Source: Streptomyces albus subsp. albus (GTDB lineage: Bacteria > Actinomycetota > Actinomycetes > Streptomycetales > Streptomycetaceae). Taken from it: a stretch of DNA of 23,161 nucleotides. Below the pieces are notes generated by a model. It was not told the DNA's origin and did no database searches. It saw only the letters and a list, made by a program, of their open reading frames with translations. Shown here one piece after another: positions 7,956 through 17,188 of the stretch (its first letter is position 1; the number at the start of each line of letters is the position of its first letter). A program made the position numbers and the translations under genes. Location of the stretch: positions 1 through 23,161 of the forward strand of contig NZ_JODR01000045.1 in the NCBI RefSeq assembly GCF_000725885.1, read 5' to 3'.

Positions 7956-10900
7956 TCACTCGGCGGCGTAGAAGAGGCGGTCCACCACGGCGCGGGCCCG
8001 CCGGGTCACCCGGCGGTAGTCGTCCAGCATCTCCCCCACGTGCCCCGGCTCGTACCCCAGGTACCGGCCGACGGCCGCCAGCTCCCGCGACTCCGAGGGG
8101 AAGGTGTCGCCGGGCCGGCCGCGCACCAGCATCACGGCGTTGCGCACCCGGGAGGCCAGCACCCACGCCTCGTCCAGCACGTCCGCGTCGTCCCCGGCGA
8201 TCAGCCCGGCCTCCCGGGCGGCGGCCAGCGCCGCCCGGGTACGGGTGGTGCGCAGCTCCGGCACCTCGGCACCGTGCCGCAACTGCATCAGCTGGACGGT
8301 CCACTCCACGTCCGTCAGCCCGCCCCGGCCCAGCTTGGCGTGCGTGGTGGGGTCGGCGCCGCGCGGCAGCCGCTCGCTCTCCATCCGCGCCTTCAGGCGG
8401 CGGATCTCCCGCACCGCATCGTCCCCCAGCCCGCCGACCGGATAGCGCAGCGGATCGATCAGCTCGATGAACCGCTCCCCCAGCCCGGCGTCCCCGGCGA
8501 CGAACTCGGCCCGCAGCAGCGCCTGGCTCTCCCACACCACCGACCAGCGGGCGTAGTAGGCGGCGTACGAGGCAAGGGAGCGGGCCAGCGCCCCCGACTT
8601 GCCCTCCGGACGCAGATCGGCGTCGATGACCAGCGGCGGGTCCGAGGACGGCAGCTGGAGCAGCCGCCGCATCTCGGTGGCGACGGCGAACGCGGCCTTC
8701 CCCGCCTCGTGCTCGCTCACCCCCTCCCGCGGCTCGTGGACGAACAGCACGTCGGCGTCCGAGCCGTAGCCCATCTCACGGCCGCCGAACCGGCCGACGC
8801 CGATGACGGCGAACCGGGCCGGCAGCTCGTCGCCCCACTGCTCGCGCACGGCCGCGCGCAGCGCCCCGGCGAGCGTGGCCGCGTTCAGATCGGTGAGGGC
8901 GGCACCCACCCGGTCGAGGGCGGCGGCCGGCTCCTGCTGGGCCACGCCCTCCGTGCCGTAGGCGCCGATCAGATCACCGGCCGCGGTACGGAACAGCTCA
9001 CGGCGGCGCACCCCGCGGGCCGCCGCCACCGCCGCCTCGGCGCCCTCGGCCCGGCCCACGGCCGCCAGCGTCTCCTGTGTGAGGGCTTCCCGGGAGCGGG
9101 GCCGCAGCCCGTTCTCGTCCCCGAGCAGGGCCACCGCCTCGGGGGCGCGCAGCAGCAGGTCCGGCGCGAACCGGCCGGCCGACAGCACCCGGGCCAGGTT
9201 CTCCGCCGCCGCGCCCTCGTCCCGCAGCAGCCGCAGATACCAGGGGCTCTTGCCGAGCGCGTCGGAGATCTTGCGGAACCCCAGAAGACCCGCGTCCGGG
9301 TCGGCCGAGTCCGCGAACCAGCCCAGCAGCACCGGCAGCAGCGTGCGCTGGATGGCGGCCTTCCGCGAGACGCCCGAGGCCAGCGACTCCAGATGGCGCA
9401 GCGCCGCGGCCGGGTCCGCGTACCCCAGCGCCTCCAGACGCTGCCGCGCCGCCTGCGGCGACAGCCGCTCCTGCCCGGCCTCCAACTGGGCCACCGCGTC
9501 CAGCAGCGGCCGGTAGAACAGCTTCTCGTGCAGCCGCCGCACCGCCGACGCGTGCCGCCGCCACGCCTTGTGCAGCTCGGCGACGGGCTCGCTGCGGTAC
9601 CCCAGGGACCGGCCCAGCCGCCGCTGGTCGGCCTCCGACTCGGGCATCAGATGGGTGCGGCGCAACTGGTAGAGCTGGATACGGTGCTCCATCGTGCGCA
9701 GGAACCGGTACGCCGCGTCCAGCGCCGCCGCGTCCTGCCGCCCCACGTAGCCGCCCGCGGCCAGCGCGTCGAGCGCCTCCAGCGTGGTGGGGCTGCGCAG
9801 CGAGGTGTCGCTGCGGCCGTGCACGAGCTGGAGCAGCTGCACGGCGAACTCCACATCCCGCAGCCCGCCCGGCCCCAGCTTCAGCTCCCGCTCCACCTGC
9901 GCCGCCGGGATGCTGGCCACGACACGGCGCCGCATCTGCTGGACGTCCGTGACGAAGTTCTCCCGCTCGGCCGCCTGCCACACCAGCTGGGCCACGGCCT
10001 CCACGTACTCGTAGCCGAGCGCCGGATCGCCCGCCATCGGCCGGGCCTTCAGCAGCGCCTGGAACTCCCACGTCTTGGCCCAGCGCTGGTAGTAGGCCAG
10101 ATGGCTGCTGAGGGTGCGCACCAGCGGACCGTTGCGGCCCTCCGGCCGCAGATTGGCGTCCACCGGCCAGATCGTGCCCTCGGCCGTGGTGTCGGAACAG
10201 ATCCGCATCATGTGCGAGGCCAGCCGGGTCGCCGCCTGGAGCGCCCGCTCGGTGTCCTCCGCCTCGCCCTCGCGGGCCGGGCCGGCCGGCTCGGCGACGA
10301 AGATGACATCCACGTCCGAGACGTAGTTCAGCTCGTTGCCGCCGGCCTTGCCCATGCCGATGACGGCCAGCTTGCAGGCCGCCGCGTCCTCGGGCGACGC
10401 CGCCCGGGCCAGCGCCAGCGCCCTGCGGATGGTCGCCGTCGCCAGATCGGCGAGCTCGGCCGCCGTCCGCGCCACATCGCTGGTGCCGCACACGTCGCGG
10501 GCCGCGATGGACAGCAGCGCCCTGCGGTAGGCGACCCGCAGCGCGTCACGGTCGTCGGCGTCCTGGAGAGCCGCCTCGAACTCCTCGATCCCCGGGTGCA
10601 GGTCCGCCGACTCGTAGGTAACCAGCGCCTGCCAGTCGCGGGGATGCCGGGCCAGATGGTCGGCGAGCGCGTCCGAGGCACCGAGCACCCCCAGCAGACG
10701 GTCCCGCAGCGGTTTGGCCGTCAGCAGGGTACCGAGCAGCGGCTGGGCGTCCTCACCCTGGCCCTCCAGCGCCTCCACCAGGCGAAGCAGGCCCAGCAGC
10801 GCCAGATCGGGGTCGGCCGTCGCGCCGAGCGCGTCCAGGAAGAGGGGGTCTTCCCGGACACGTGACAGCTGGGGACTGCTCAGGAGTCTGCCGGCGGCCT

Positions 10901-10967
10901 CCGGGTCGGTGAAGCCGTGCCGCAGCAGCCGTGCGTACGGCGTATGCCGCCTGCCCCCTTGTGTCAC
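7956..10967 (-). CDS. glnE: Bifunctional glutamine synthetase adenylyltransferase/adenylyl-removing enzyme
   Basis: GlnE adds AMP to, and removes it from, the regulatory tyrosine of dodecameric GSI-beta glutamine synthetase, matching activity to nitrogen supply. The product (1003 residues) has the expected tandem architecture. The first nucleotidyltransferase domain (adenylyl removase) has GMGKAGGNELNYVSDVD (204-220; D218, D220) and a third carboxylate at D270 (VDANLRPEG). The second (adenylyltransferase) has GVGRFGGREMGYGSDAD (723-739; D737, D739) and D782 (IDADLRPEG). Each is followed by a GlnD-PII-uridylyltransferase-like helical domain (GPGGLRDVEF about 366-375, and GRGGLTDVEW about 880-889). 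GTG 10967 is chosen because GAGGAG lies 5 nt upstream and the product begins like known streptomycete GlnE (RRHTPYARLLRHGFTDP). It lies downstream of glnA2 on the same strand, separated by a palindrome-rich gap. Confidence 0.97.
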   Translation of the reverse strand: MTQGGRRHTPYARLLRHGFTDPEAAGRLLSSPQLSRVREDPLFLDALGATADPDLALLGLLRLVEALEGQGEDAQPLLGTLLTAKPLRDRLLGVLGASDALADHLARHPRDWQALVTYESADLHPGIEEFEAALQDADDRDALRVAYRRALLSIAARDVCGTSDVARTAAELADLATATIRRALALARAASPEDAAACKLAVIGMGKAGGNELNYVSDVDVIFVAEPAGPAREGEAEDTERALQAATRLASHMMRICSDTTAEGTIWPVDANLRPEGRNGPLVRTLSSHLAYYQRWAKTWEFQALLKARPMAGDPALGYEYVEAVAQLVWQAAERENFVTDVQQMRRRVVASIPAAQVERELKLGPGGLRDVEFAVQLLQLVHGRSDTSLRSPTTLEALDALAAGGYVGRQDAAALDAAYRFLRTMEHRIQLYQLRRTHLMPESEADQRRLGRSLGYRSEPVAELHKAWRRHASAVRRLHEKLFYRPLLDAVAQLEAGQERLSPQAARQRLEALGYADPAAALRHLESLASGVSRKAAIQRTLLPVLLGWFADSADPDAGLLGFRKISDALGKSPWYLRLLRDEGAAAENLARVLSAGRFAPDLLLRAPEAVALLGDENGLRPRSREALTQETLAAVGRAEGAEAAVAAARGVRRRELFRTAAGDLIGAYGTEGVAQQEPAAALDRVGAALTDLNAATLAGALRAAVREQWGDELPARFAVIGVGRFGGREMGYGSDADVLFVHEPREGVSEHEAGKAAFAVATEMRRLLQLPSSDPPLVIDADLRPEGKSGALARSLASYAAYYARWSVVWESQALLRAEFVAGDAGLGERFIELIDPLRYPVGGLGDDAVREIRRLKARMESERLPRGADPTTHAKLGRGGLTDVEWTVQLMQLRHGAEVPELRTTRTRAALAAAREAGLIAGDDADVLDEAWVLASRVRNAVMLVRGRPGDTFPSESRELAAVGRYLGYEPGHVGEMLDDYRRVTRRARAVVDRLFYAAE

Positions 10968-11104
10968 GCTCACTCCTCGCAGCTCCTCTCGACCAAAGCC
11001 ACCCCCATATTGGCGCCTCGATCCCCCGCTCCTGCTTCCGACCGTGATACCTACTCCTTGGTACCCCAGCGCCCACCACCACCGGACAGCAACGGAGTCA
11101 CAAA

Positions 11105-11135
11105 CCCCGCCAAGGGCTCCCGCCGCAAGGCGGGG
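11105..11135 (-). promoter_or_regulatory. Mutually exclusive hairpins in the glnE leader (attenuator-like)
   Basis: In the direction of transcription a CCCCGCC segment (11135-11129) can pair with an immediately following GGCGGG (11124-11119, 4-nt loop) or with a later GGCGGGG (11111-11105) that is followed by TTTG. The two pairings exclude each other, as in attenuators. It lies about 140 nt before the glnE start. No leader peptide or known riboswitch core is visible, so regulation is speculative. Confidence 0.3.
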
Positions 11136-11177
11136 CTCTTTCACGTCAACGGGCTCAGGCTCTTTCGGCCGGGGGTT

Positions 11178-11430
11178 CTAGGGGGCGAAGCCCCCTAGCG
11201 GGGGGCGGTTGGGGGGCGGAGCCGCCCCAACGCCCGTCCGGCGAGGACCGGGGGTTTGGGGGCGGAGCCCCCAACAAATGGGGGATTACGGGGGCGGAGG
11301 CCCCAGCCACAGGGATGAGGGCCCCACCCACAGGGGGAGCACAGGGGCGAAGGCCCCAGCCAAAGGGGCGAAGGCCCCAGCCAAAGGGGCGAGGGCCCCA
11401 CCCCTGGGGCAGCAAGGGGCGAGGGCCCCA
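11178..11430. repeat. Array of GC-rich small palindromes, including 21-bp tandem units
   Basis: At least eight short palindromes of the form GGGGC-(GAA/GGA/GAG)-GCCCC lie in a row. The first (11178-11198) has 9-bp arms CTAGGGGGC/GCCCCCTAG around GAA. Another (11256-11274) has TTGGGGGC/GCCCCCAA around GGA. Near the glnA2 stop, units with core GGGGCGAAGGCCCC begin at 11344 and 11365 and a variant at 11386, exactly 21 bp apart; a further variant begins at 11416. Such GGGGCGGAGCCCC-type elements are common between streptomycete genes. Here they directly follow the glnA2 stop and may terminate or stabilise its transcript. Confidence 0.85.
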
Positions 11431-11437
11431 GCCTTGC

Positions 11438-12799
11438 TCACAGCACGGGAAGAGATTTCCGCAATTCGAATGCGGTCACCTCACTGCGGTACTCCTCCCA
11501 TTCCTGCTTCTTGTTCCGAAGGAAAAAGTCAAAGACATGCTCGCCCAGCGTCTGGGCAACCAATTCACTCCGCTCCATGAGAGCGATGGCCTCACCGAGG
11601 TTCTGCGGCAACGGCTCGATCCCCATCGCCCTGCGCTCCGCGTCGGACAGCGCCCACACGTCGTCGTCGGCCCCGGCCGGCAGTTCGTACCCTTCCTCGA
11701 TGCCCTTGAGCCCGGCGGCCAGCAGCACCGCGTAGGCGAGGTAGGGGTTGGCCCCGGAGTCGAGAGAGCGCATCTCGACGCGCGTGGACCCGGTCTTGCC
11801 GGGCTTGTACATGGGTACGCGGACGAGCGCGGAGCGGTTGTTGTGGCCCCAGCAGATGTAGGAGGGGGATTCGCCGCCCTCCCCCGCGGTGCGGTTGGCG
11901 CCGCCCCAGATGCGCTTGTAGGAGTTCACCCACTGGTTGGTGACGGCGGAGATCTCGCCGGCGTGCTGGAGCAGTCCGGCGATGAAGGACCGGCCGACCT
12001 TGGAGAGCTGGTATTCGGCGCCGGATTCGTAGAAGGCGTTGCGGTCGCCTTCGAAGAGGGAGAGGTGGGTGTGCATGCCGGAGCCGGGGTATTCGGAGAA
12101 CGGCTTGGGCATGAAGGTGGCCTGCACCCCTTGTTCGAGGGCGACCTGCTTCATGACGAGGCGGAACGTCATGATGTTGTCGGCGGTGGACAGCGCGTCG
12201 GCGTACCGCAGGTCGATCTCCTGCTGGCCGGGGGCTCCCTCGTGGTGGGAGAACTCGACGGAGATGCCCATGGACTCCAGCATGGTGATGGCCTGGCGGC
12301 GGAAGTCCATGCCGACGTTCTGGGGGGTGTGGTCGAAGTAGCCGGAGGAGTCGGCGGGGACGGGGCGGGAGCCGTCGACGGGCTTCTCCTTGAGCAGGAA
12401 GAATTCGATCTCGGGGTGGGTGTAGAAGGTGAACCCGAGGTCGGAGGCTTTGGCGAGCGCCCGCTTGAGGACGTAGCGCGGGTCGGCGTAGGAGGGCGAT
12501 CCGTCCGGCATGAGGATGTCGCAGAACATGCGCGCGGTGCCGGGGGCCTCGGCCCGCCACGGCAGTATCTGGAAGGTGCCGGGGTCGGGCTTGGCGATCA
12601 TGTCGGACTCGTAGACGCGGGCGAAGCCCTCGATGGCCGAGCCGTCGAAGCCCATCCCCTCGTCGAACGCCTGTTCAAGCTCGGCGGGCGCGACGGCCAC
12701 TGATTTCAGGAAGCCGAGGACATCGGTGAACCAAAGCCTGACGAACCGGATGTCCCGCTCCTCCAGGGTGCGGAGGACGAATTCCTGCTGCTTGTCCAT
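11438..12799 (-). CDS. glnA2: GlnA2-type glutamine synthetase (GSI-alpha; gamma-glutamylpolyamine synthetase-like)
   Basis: This 453-residue enzyme has a full glutamine synthetase fold: beta-grasp N-terminus with GFDGSAIEGF (50-59), metal ligands in HPEIEFF (E130, E132) and HHEGAPGQQEID (E187, E194), GMHTHLS (241-247), NSYKRI (292-297), HNNRSALVRVP (319-329) and RVEMRSLDSGANPYLAYA (340-357). Where adenylylated GSI-beta enzymes have NLYDLP, this protein has DDVWAL (W382), so it lacks the tyrosine that GlnE modifies. Sequence and context beside glnE match streptomycete and mycobacterial GlnA2. In S. coelicolor GlnA2 has been described as ligating glutamate to polyamines rather than mainly making glutamine; applying that here is inference. 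ATG 12799 has AAGGA upstream. I see no clear GlnR box in the 276-bp divergent region. Confidence 0.93.
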   Translation of the reverse strand: MDKQQEFVLRTLEERDIRFVRLWFTDVLGFLKSVAVAPAELEQAFDEGMGFDGSAIEGFARVYESDMIAKPDPGTFQILPWRAEAPGTARMFCDILMPDGSPSYADPRYVLKRALAKASDLGFTFYTHPEIEFFLLKEKPVDGSRPVPADSSGYFDHTPQNVGMDFRRQAITMLESMGISVEFSHHEGAPGQQEIDLRYADALSTADNIMTFRLVMKQVALEQGVQATFMPKPFSEYPGSGMHTHLSLFEGDRNAFYESGAEYQLSKVGRSFIAGLLQHAGEISAVTNQWVNSYKRIWGGANRTAGEGGESPSYICWGHNNRSALVRVPMYKPGKTGSTRVEMRSLDSGANPYLAYAVLLAAGLKGIEEGYELPAGADDDVWALSDAERRAMGIEPLPQNLGEAIALMERSELVAQTLGEHVFDFFLRNKKQEWEEYRSEVTAFELRKSLPVL

Positions 12800-13003
12800 G
12801 GGCCTATCCTTGCAGGTCAGAGGGGGGTCGGTCAGGTCCCCTGGCGCGTCGGGGCCGCCTGAAGCGTCCCACCTTCGGGTTTCGTGGGGATTGCGCGCCC
12901 TGGTCCGATCGTGACACAGCGCACGCGCGGCGTGCCCGGCCCGTGCGGGTTCGGGGTGGACGGGAATTCGGGGGAACCCGTATGCATTGAAGGTGGACGT
13001 AAA

Positions 13004-13021
13004 TAGTTCAACAATCAACTA
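13004..13021. promoter_or_regulatory. MarR-like operator in the promoter of the monooxygenase operon
   Basis: TAGTTCAACAATCAACTA has perfect 5-bp outer arms (TAGTT/AACTA) and the TTSAA-type texture of MarR-family sites. It lies within an unusually AT-rich island (about 12999-13021), just downstream of a possible -35 TTGAAG (12987-12992) and 54 bp before the ATG. A repressor here would block transcription of the coupled pair. No marR gene is in the window. Confidence 0.45.
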
Positions 13022-13075
13022 CCGACGGGACGCGCGCCCCCGCCCGGAGCGCACCGACCAAGGACGGCGAGCACC

Positions 13076-14212
13076 ATGACGGCCACCACCCCCATCCAGT
13101 TCGGGATCTTCACCGTGGGTGACGTGACGCCCGACCCCACGACGGGGCGGACGCCCACCGAGCACGAGCGGATCAAGGCGATGCTGACCATCGCCCGCAA
13201 GGCGGAGGAGGTGGGCCTCGACGTCTTCGCGACGGGCGAGCACCACAACCCGCCGTTCGTGCCGTCGTCCCCCACCACGATGCTCGGCTACCTGGCCGCC
13301 AGGACCGAGCGGCTGATCCTCTCCACCTCCACCACGCTGATCACCACGAACGACCCGGTGAAGATCGCCGAGGACTTCGCGATGCTCCAGCACATCGCCG
13401 ACGGCCGCGTCGATCTGATGATGGGCCGCGGCAACACCGGCCCCGTCTACCCCTGGTTCGGCCAGGACATCCGGCAGGGCATCCCGCTGGCGATCGAGAA
13501 CTACGCGCTGCTGCGCCGGCTGTGGACGGAGGACGTCGTGGACTGGCAGGGGCGCTTCCGCACCCCCCTCCAGGGCTTCACCTCCACCCCGCGCCCGCTG
13601 GACGGCCTCCCCCCGTTCGTGTGGCACGGCTCCATCCGCAGCCCGGAGATCGCCGAGCAGGCCGCCTACTACGGTGACGGCTTCTTCGCGAACAACATCT
13701 TCTGGCCGAAGGACCACTTCAAGCGGCTGATCAACCTCTACCGCGACCGTTTCGAGCACTACGGGCACGGCACCCGCGAGCAGGCCCTGGTGGGGCTGGG
13801 CGGCCAGGTGTTCATGCGGAAGAACTCGCAGGACGCGGTGAACGAGTTCCGCCCCTACTTCGACAACGCGCCGGTCTACGGGCATGGCCCCAGCCTGGAG
13901 GAGTTCACCGAGCAGACGCCGCTGACCGTCGGCAGCCCGCAGGAGGTCATCGACAAGACGCTGACCTTCCGCGAGTCGTTCGGCGACTACCAGCGCCAGC
14001 TCTTCCTCATGGACCACGCGGGGCTGCCCCTCAAGACGGTGCTGGAGCAGCTGGACATGCTGGGCGAGGAGGTCGTGCCGGTGCTCCGCAAGGAGATGGC
14101 CGCGGGCCGCCCGGCGGGCACCGCCGACGCGCCCACGCACGCCGCCCGCCTCGCCGCCCGCGACGCCGGGCAGGACCGGGCGGCCACGCAGAGCGAGGAG
14201 GCCGCCGTATGA
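13076..14212 (+). CDS. LLM-class flavin-dependent monooxygenase (CE1758 family)
   Basis: This is a 378-residue member of the luciferase-like monooxygenase superfamily, a TIM-barrel flavoenzyme that uses reduced FMN and oxygen. Recognisable segments are the first strand IQFGIFTVGDVTPDP (about 6-20), the conserved FATGEHHNPPFVPSSP (about 46-61), RLILSTSTTLITTNDPVKIAEDFAMLQHIADGRVDLMMGRGNT (about 81-123), and the C-terminal lid with EQTPLTVGSPQEVIDKTL. ATG 13076 follows AAGGA at a rather long spacing. Its stop overlaps the next start (ATGA), so the pair is translationally coupled: the downstream reductase supplies FMNH2. The natural substrate is unknown. A MarR-like site at the promoter suggests induction by a small molecule. 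Confidence 0.92.
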   Translation: MTATTPIQFGIFTVGDVTPDPTTGRTPTEHERIKAMLTIARKAEEVGLDVFATGEHHNPPFVPSSPTTMLGYLAARTERLILSTSTTLITTNDPVKIAEDFAMLQHIADGRVDLMMGRGNTGPVYPWFGQDIRQGIPLAIENYALLRRLWTEDVVDWQGRFRTPLQGFTSTPRPLDGLPPFVWHGSIRSPEIAEQAAYYGDGFFANNIFWPKDHFKRLINLYRDRFEHYGHGTREQALVGLGGQVFMRKNSQDAVNEFRPYFDNAPVYGHGPSLEEFTEQTPLTVGSPQEVIDKTLTFRESFGDYQRQLFLMDHAGLPLKTVLEQLDMLGEEVVPVLRKEMAAGRPAGTADAPTHAARLAARDAGQDRAATQSEEAAV

Positions 14213-14868
14213 CCACGAACACCCAGGCGCAAGCCGCGCGGCTGGCCGTCGTCTCGGCCGGGCTGAGCGAACCGTCGTCCACCCGGCTGCTGGCCGACCG
14301 GCTGGCCGGGGCCACCCGGTCGGCCCTCGCCGAGCAGGGCGTGGAGGCCGAGGTGACGACGGTCGAGCTGCGGGACGTGGCCACGGAGATCGCCCACAAC
14401 TTCACCACCGGCTTCCCCGGCGGGGCGCTGCGCGGCGTCATCGAGTCGGTGACCGGGGCCGACGGGCTGATCGCCGTCACCCCGGTGTTCTCCGCCTCCT
14501 ACAGCGGTCTGTTCAAGTCGTTCTTCGACGTGCTCGACAACGACGCGCTGACGGGCAAACCGGTGCTGCTGGGCGCCACCGGCGGCACCCCGCGCCACTC
14601 GCTGGTGCTGGAGCACGCCATGCGGCCCCTCTTCGCCTACCTGCGGACCGTGACGGTGCCGACGGCCGTGTACGCGGCGACCGACGACTGGGCCGCCTCC
14701 GACGACGGCCTGACCCCTTCCCTCCCGGGCCGCATCGCCCGCGCGGGCGGGGAGCTGGCCGCCCTGGTGGCCCCGCGCACCGGTGCCGCCGCCCGGCAGC
14801 CGCAGGCCGCCGAGGAGGAGGTCGTCCCCTTCGAGCAGCAGCTGGCGGCGCTGCGGGTCGAGGAGTGA
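14209..14868 (+). CDS. NADPH-dependent FMN reductase (CE1759 family, LLM partner)
   Basis: This 219-residue flavodoxin-like reductase has a first beta strand and phosphate-binding loop in LAVVSAGLSEPSSTRLLADRL (about 12-32). It also has the family-typical ELRDVATEIAHNFTTGFPGG (about 53-72), ADGLIAVTPVFSASYSGLFKSFFD (about 84-107) and KPVLLGATGGTPRHSLVLEHAMRPLFAYL (about 116-144). It should reduce FMN with NAD(P)H for the monooxygenase encoded just upstream, whose stop codon it overlaps by 4 bp. GAGGAGG lies 7 nt before the ATG, inside the upstream gene. The tail past residue 180 is less conserved. Confidence 0.92.
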   Translation: MTTNTQAQAARLAVVSAGLSEPSSTRLLADRLAGATRSALAEQGVEAEVTTVELRDVATEIAHNFTTGFPGGALRGVIESVTGADGLIAVTPVFSASYSGLFKSFFDVLDNDALTGKPVLLGATGGTPRHSLVLEHAMRPLFAYLRTVTVPTAVYAATDDWAASDDGLTPSLPGRIARAGGELAALVAPRTGAAARQPQAAEEEVVPFEQQLAALRVEE

Positions 14869-15050
14869 GGTACCTCCGCGTGGCGGCGTCCGCACTCCGC
14901 CGATAGGGCGCGATCCGGCGGCCCCGGCACGGCGTGGCCGGGGCGTCGTGCCGCCCGGTGCCTACCCTGCCGCCCAGGGTTCCGGCCGGGGCCGAGGACC
15001 GCGGGGAACACGACGGACGCGGGGACGCGGGGCACACGAGGGAGCGGCAG

Positions 15051-15674
15051 ATGGGAAGCGCGTGCGGACGGCTGGCCGGACGAGGCGCGGTGGTGGGGCT
15101 GGCACTGGTCCTGCTGGCGGGCCCGGGATGGCCGGGGGACGCAGGGACCGCGCGGGCGAGCACCCGGGCGCTGCCGCCTCCGCCCCCGGTGTGGCAGGCG
15201 ACGTGGGGGCCGCTGCACGACGTGACGGGGCTGCTGCGGCCCCGCCCGGGCCGGCCGGGCGTCCGGCCGCCGCGGCCGGCGCACCCGCATCCGGTCTCCG
15301 CGCGGGTGCTGCGGCTGGTCAACGAGGAGCGGGCCCGCGCCGGCTGTCCCGGGGTGCGGTTCGACCGGGCGGTGGCCCGCGCCGCCCAGCGGCACAGCGT
15401 CCACATGGCGCGGACCAGGACACTGGCCCACGAGCAGCCCGCGGGGGCGGACCCGGGACGGCGGCTGGCCGCCGAGGGGTACCGGTGGAAGCGGGTCGGG
15501 GAGACCATCGCGCGGGGGCAGCGGAGCCCGGCGGGCGTGGTGCGCGCCTGGATGCACAGCGCCGAGCACCGCACCACGCTGACCACCTGCGCCTACCGGG
15601 ACGCCGGGGTGGGCATCAGCCGCGGGGCGCGCGGCCCGTGGTGGACGCTGCTGCTGGCGAGCCCCTGCACCTGA
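15051..15674 (+). CDS. Secreted CAP-domain (SCP/PR-1) protein
   Basis: This is a 207-residue exported protein. A basic start and hydrophobic core (RGAVVGLALVLLAGPGW, about 11-27) form a signal peptide with possible cleavage near TARA-ST. A proline-rich linker runs to about residue 83. The CAP domain (about 84-206) has LRLVNEERARAGCPGVRFDRAVARAAQRHSVHMA, LAHEQPAG, VGETIARG (the ENIA-like motif) and WMHSAEHR. C99 and the last cysteines (C180, C206) may form disulfides. ATG 15051 is preceded by GAGGGAG. Bacterial CAP proteins are secreted and mostly uncharacterised. It is monocistronic, ending at a strong hairpin shared with the convergent protease gene. Confidence 0.85.
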   Translation: MGSACGRLAGRGAVVGLALVLLAGPGWPGDAGTARASTRALPPPPPVWQATWGPLHDVTGLLRPRPGRPGVRPPRPAHPHPVSARVLRLVNEERARAGCPGVRFDRAVARAAQRHSVHMARTRTLAHEQPAGADPGRRLAAEGYRWKRVGETIARGQRSPAGVVRAWMHSAEHRTTLTTCAYRDAGVGISRGARGPWWTLLLASPCT

Positions 15675-15751
15675 TACCCGCACCCGCCCGGCCGCCGTAC
15701 CGTCCGTGCCGCCCGCGTCGGGGCGGGCGCCGGCACCGTGCCGGCACACGA

Positions 15752-15784
15752 CCGCGGCCCGGTGTGTGGGGCACCGGGCCGCGG
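15752..15784. terminator. Bidirectional hairpin terminator between CAP protein and protease genes
   Basis: CCGCGGCCCGGTG and CACCGGGCCGCGG form a perfect 13-bp stem around a 7-nt loop, midway in the 177-bp gap between two convergent stop codons. No U-tract follows, which is usual for streptomycete terminators. A second small palindrome (15729-15745, GCCGGCAC-C-GTGCCGGC) lies just upstream. Confidence 0.75.
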
Positions 15785-15851
15785 AAGGTGGGGGGTGACG
15801 TGCGGTGCCGCGCGTTCCGGCCGTACGGCCGAGGCTACGGCTGGGGGTGTG

Positions 15852-17066
<1,215 letters not shown>

Positions 17067-17121
17067 GGGGAGGGTGCCTCCTCGTGTGGGGGGTGTGCGC
17101 CTGTGGGGTGGCGCGCTCGGC

Positions 17122-17151
17122 ACGCTAGGCGGCCTGTCACGAGCAGGACAA
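17122..17151 (-). promoter_or_regulatory. Candidate vegetative promoter of the protease gene
   Basis: On the minus strand TTGTCC (17151-17146) and TAGCGT (17127-17122) are separated by 18 bp, matching HrdB-type -35/-10 hexamers. This predicts a start near 17115 and a leader of about 50 nt before the ATG. Confidence 0.55.
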
Positions 17152-17153
17152 GA

Positions 17154-17176
17154 GGTGGCCCGCGCGGGCCGTCACC
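17154..17176 (-). terminator. Hairpin downstream of the LuxR/TrmB regulator gene
   Basis: A 14-bp perfect palindrome (GGCCCGCGCGGGCC, 17157-17170) is flanked by GGTG/CACC complements with a 2-nt bulge, 13 bp past the regulator stop. It could terminate that transcript and insulate the protease promoter just beyond. No U-tract follows. Confidence 0.4.
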
Positions 17177-17188
17177 AGGTCAATTGCC

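Larger units (their letters stand above)
10968..11437. other. 470-bp intercistronic region between glnA2 and glnE (no gene)
   Basis: No credible coding sequence is present; open frames here only read through repeats. From the glnA2 side it holds a palindrome array (11178-11430), then competing hairpins (11105-11135). The last 130 bp before glnE look unstructured and end in the GAGGAG ribosome site. The lower GC around 11005-11060 could hold a glnE promoter, but I cannot define hexamers with confidence. Confidence 0.7.

Noticed and set aside
8040..10865. Very long plus-strand open frame opposite glnE
   Set aside because: It is a shadow of glnE in GC-rich DNA; the Arg/Gln/Pro-rich product matches no family, while the minus strand encodes intact GlnE motifs.
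11100..11160. tRNA or small structured RNA
   Set aside because: The hairpins do not form a cloverleaf and no anticodon arm or TTC-loop consensus is present.
11155..11415. Open frame on the minus strand encoding a repeated GWGLRPF-type peptide
   Set aside because: It is a translation of the 21-bp palindromic repeats, has no ribosome site or codon bias of its own, and lies wholly in the glnA2-glnE gap.
12800..13075. GlnR box before glnA2
   Set aside because: I looked for GTnAC-n6-GnAAC on both strands; only GTGAC (12910 region) occurs, without a second half site.
13076..15674. Biosynthetic gene cluster around the monooxygenase pair
   Set aside because: The neighbours are primary metabolism and secreted proteins; no synthase, peptide precursor or resistance gene accompanies it.
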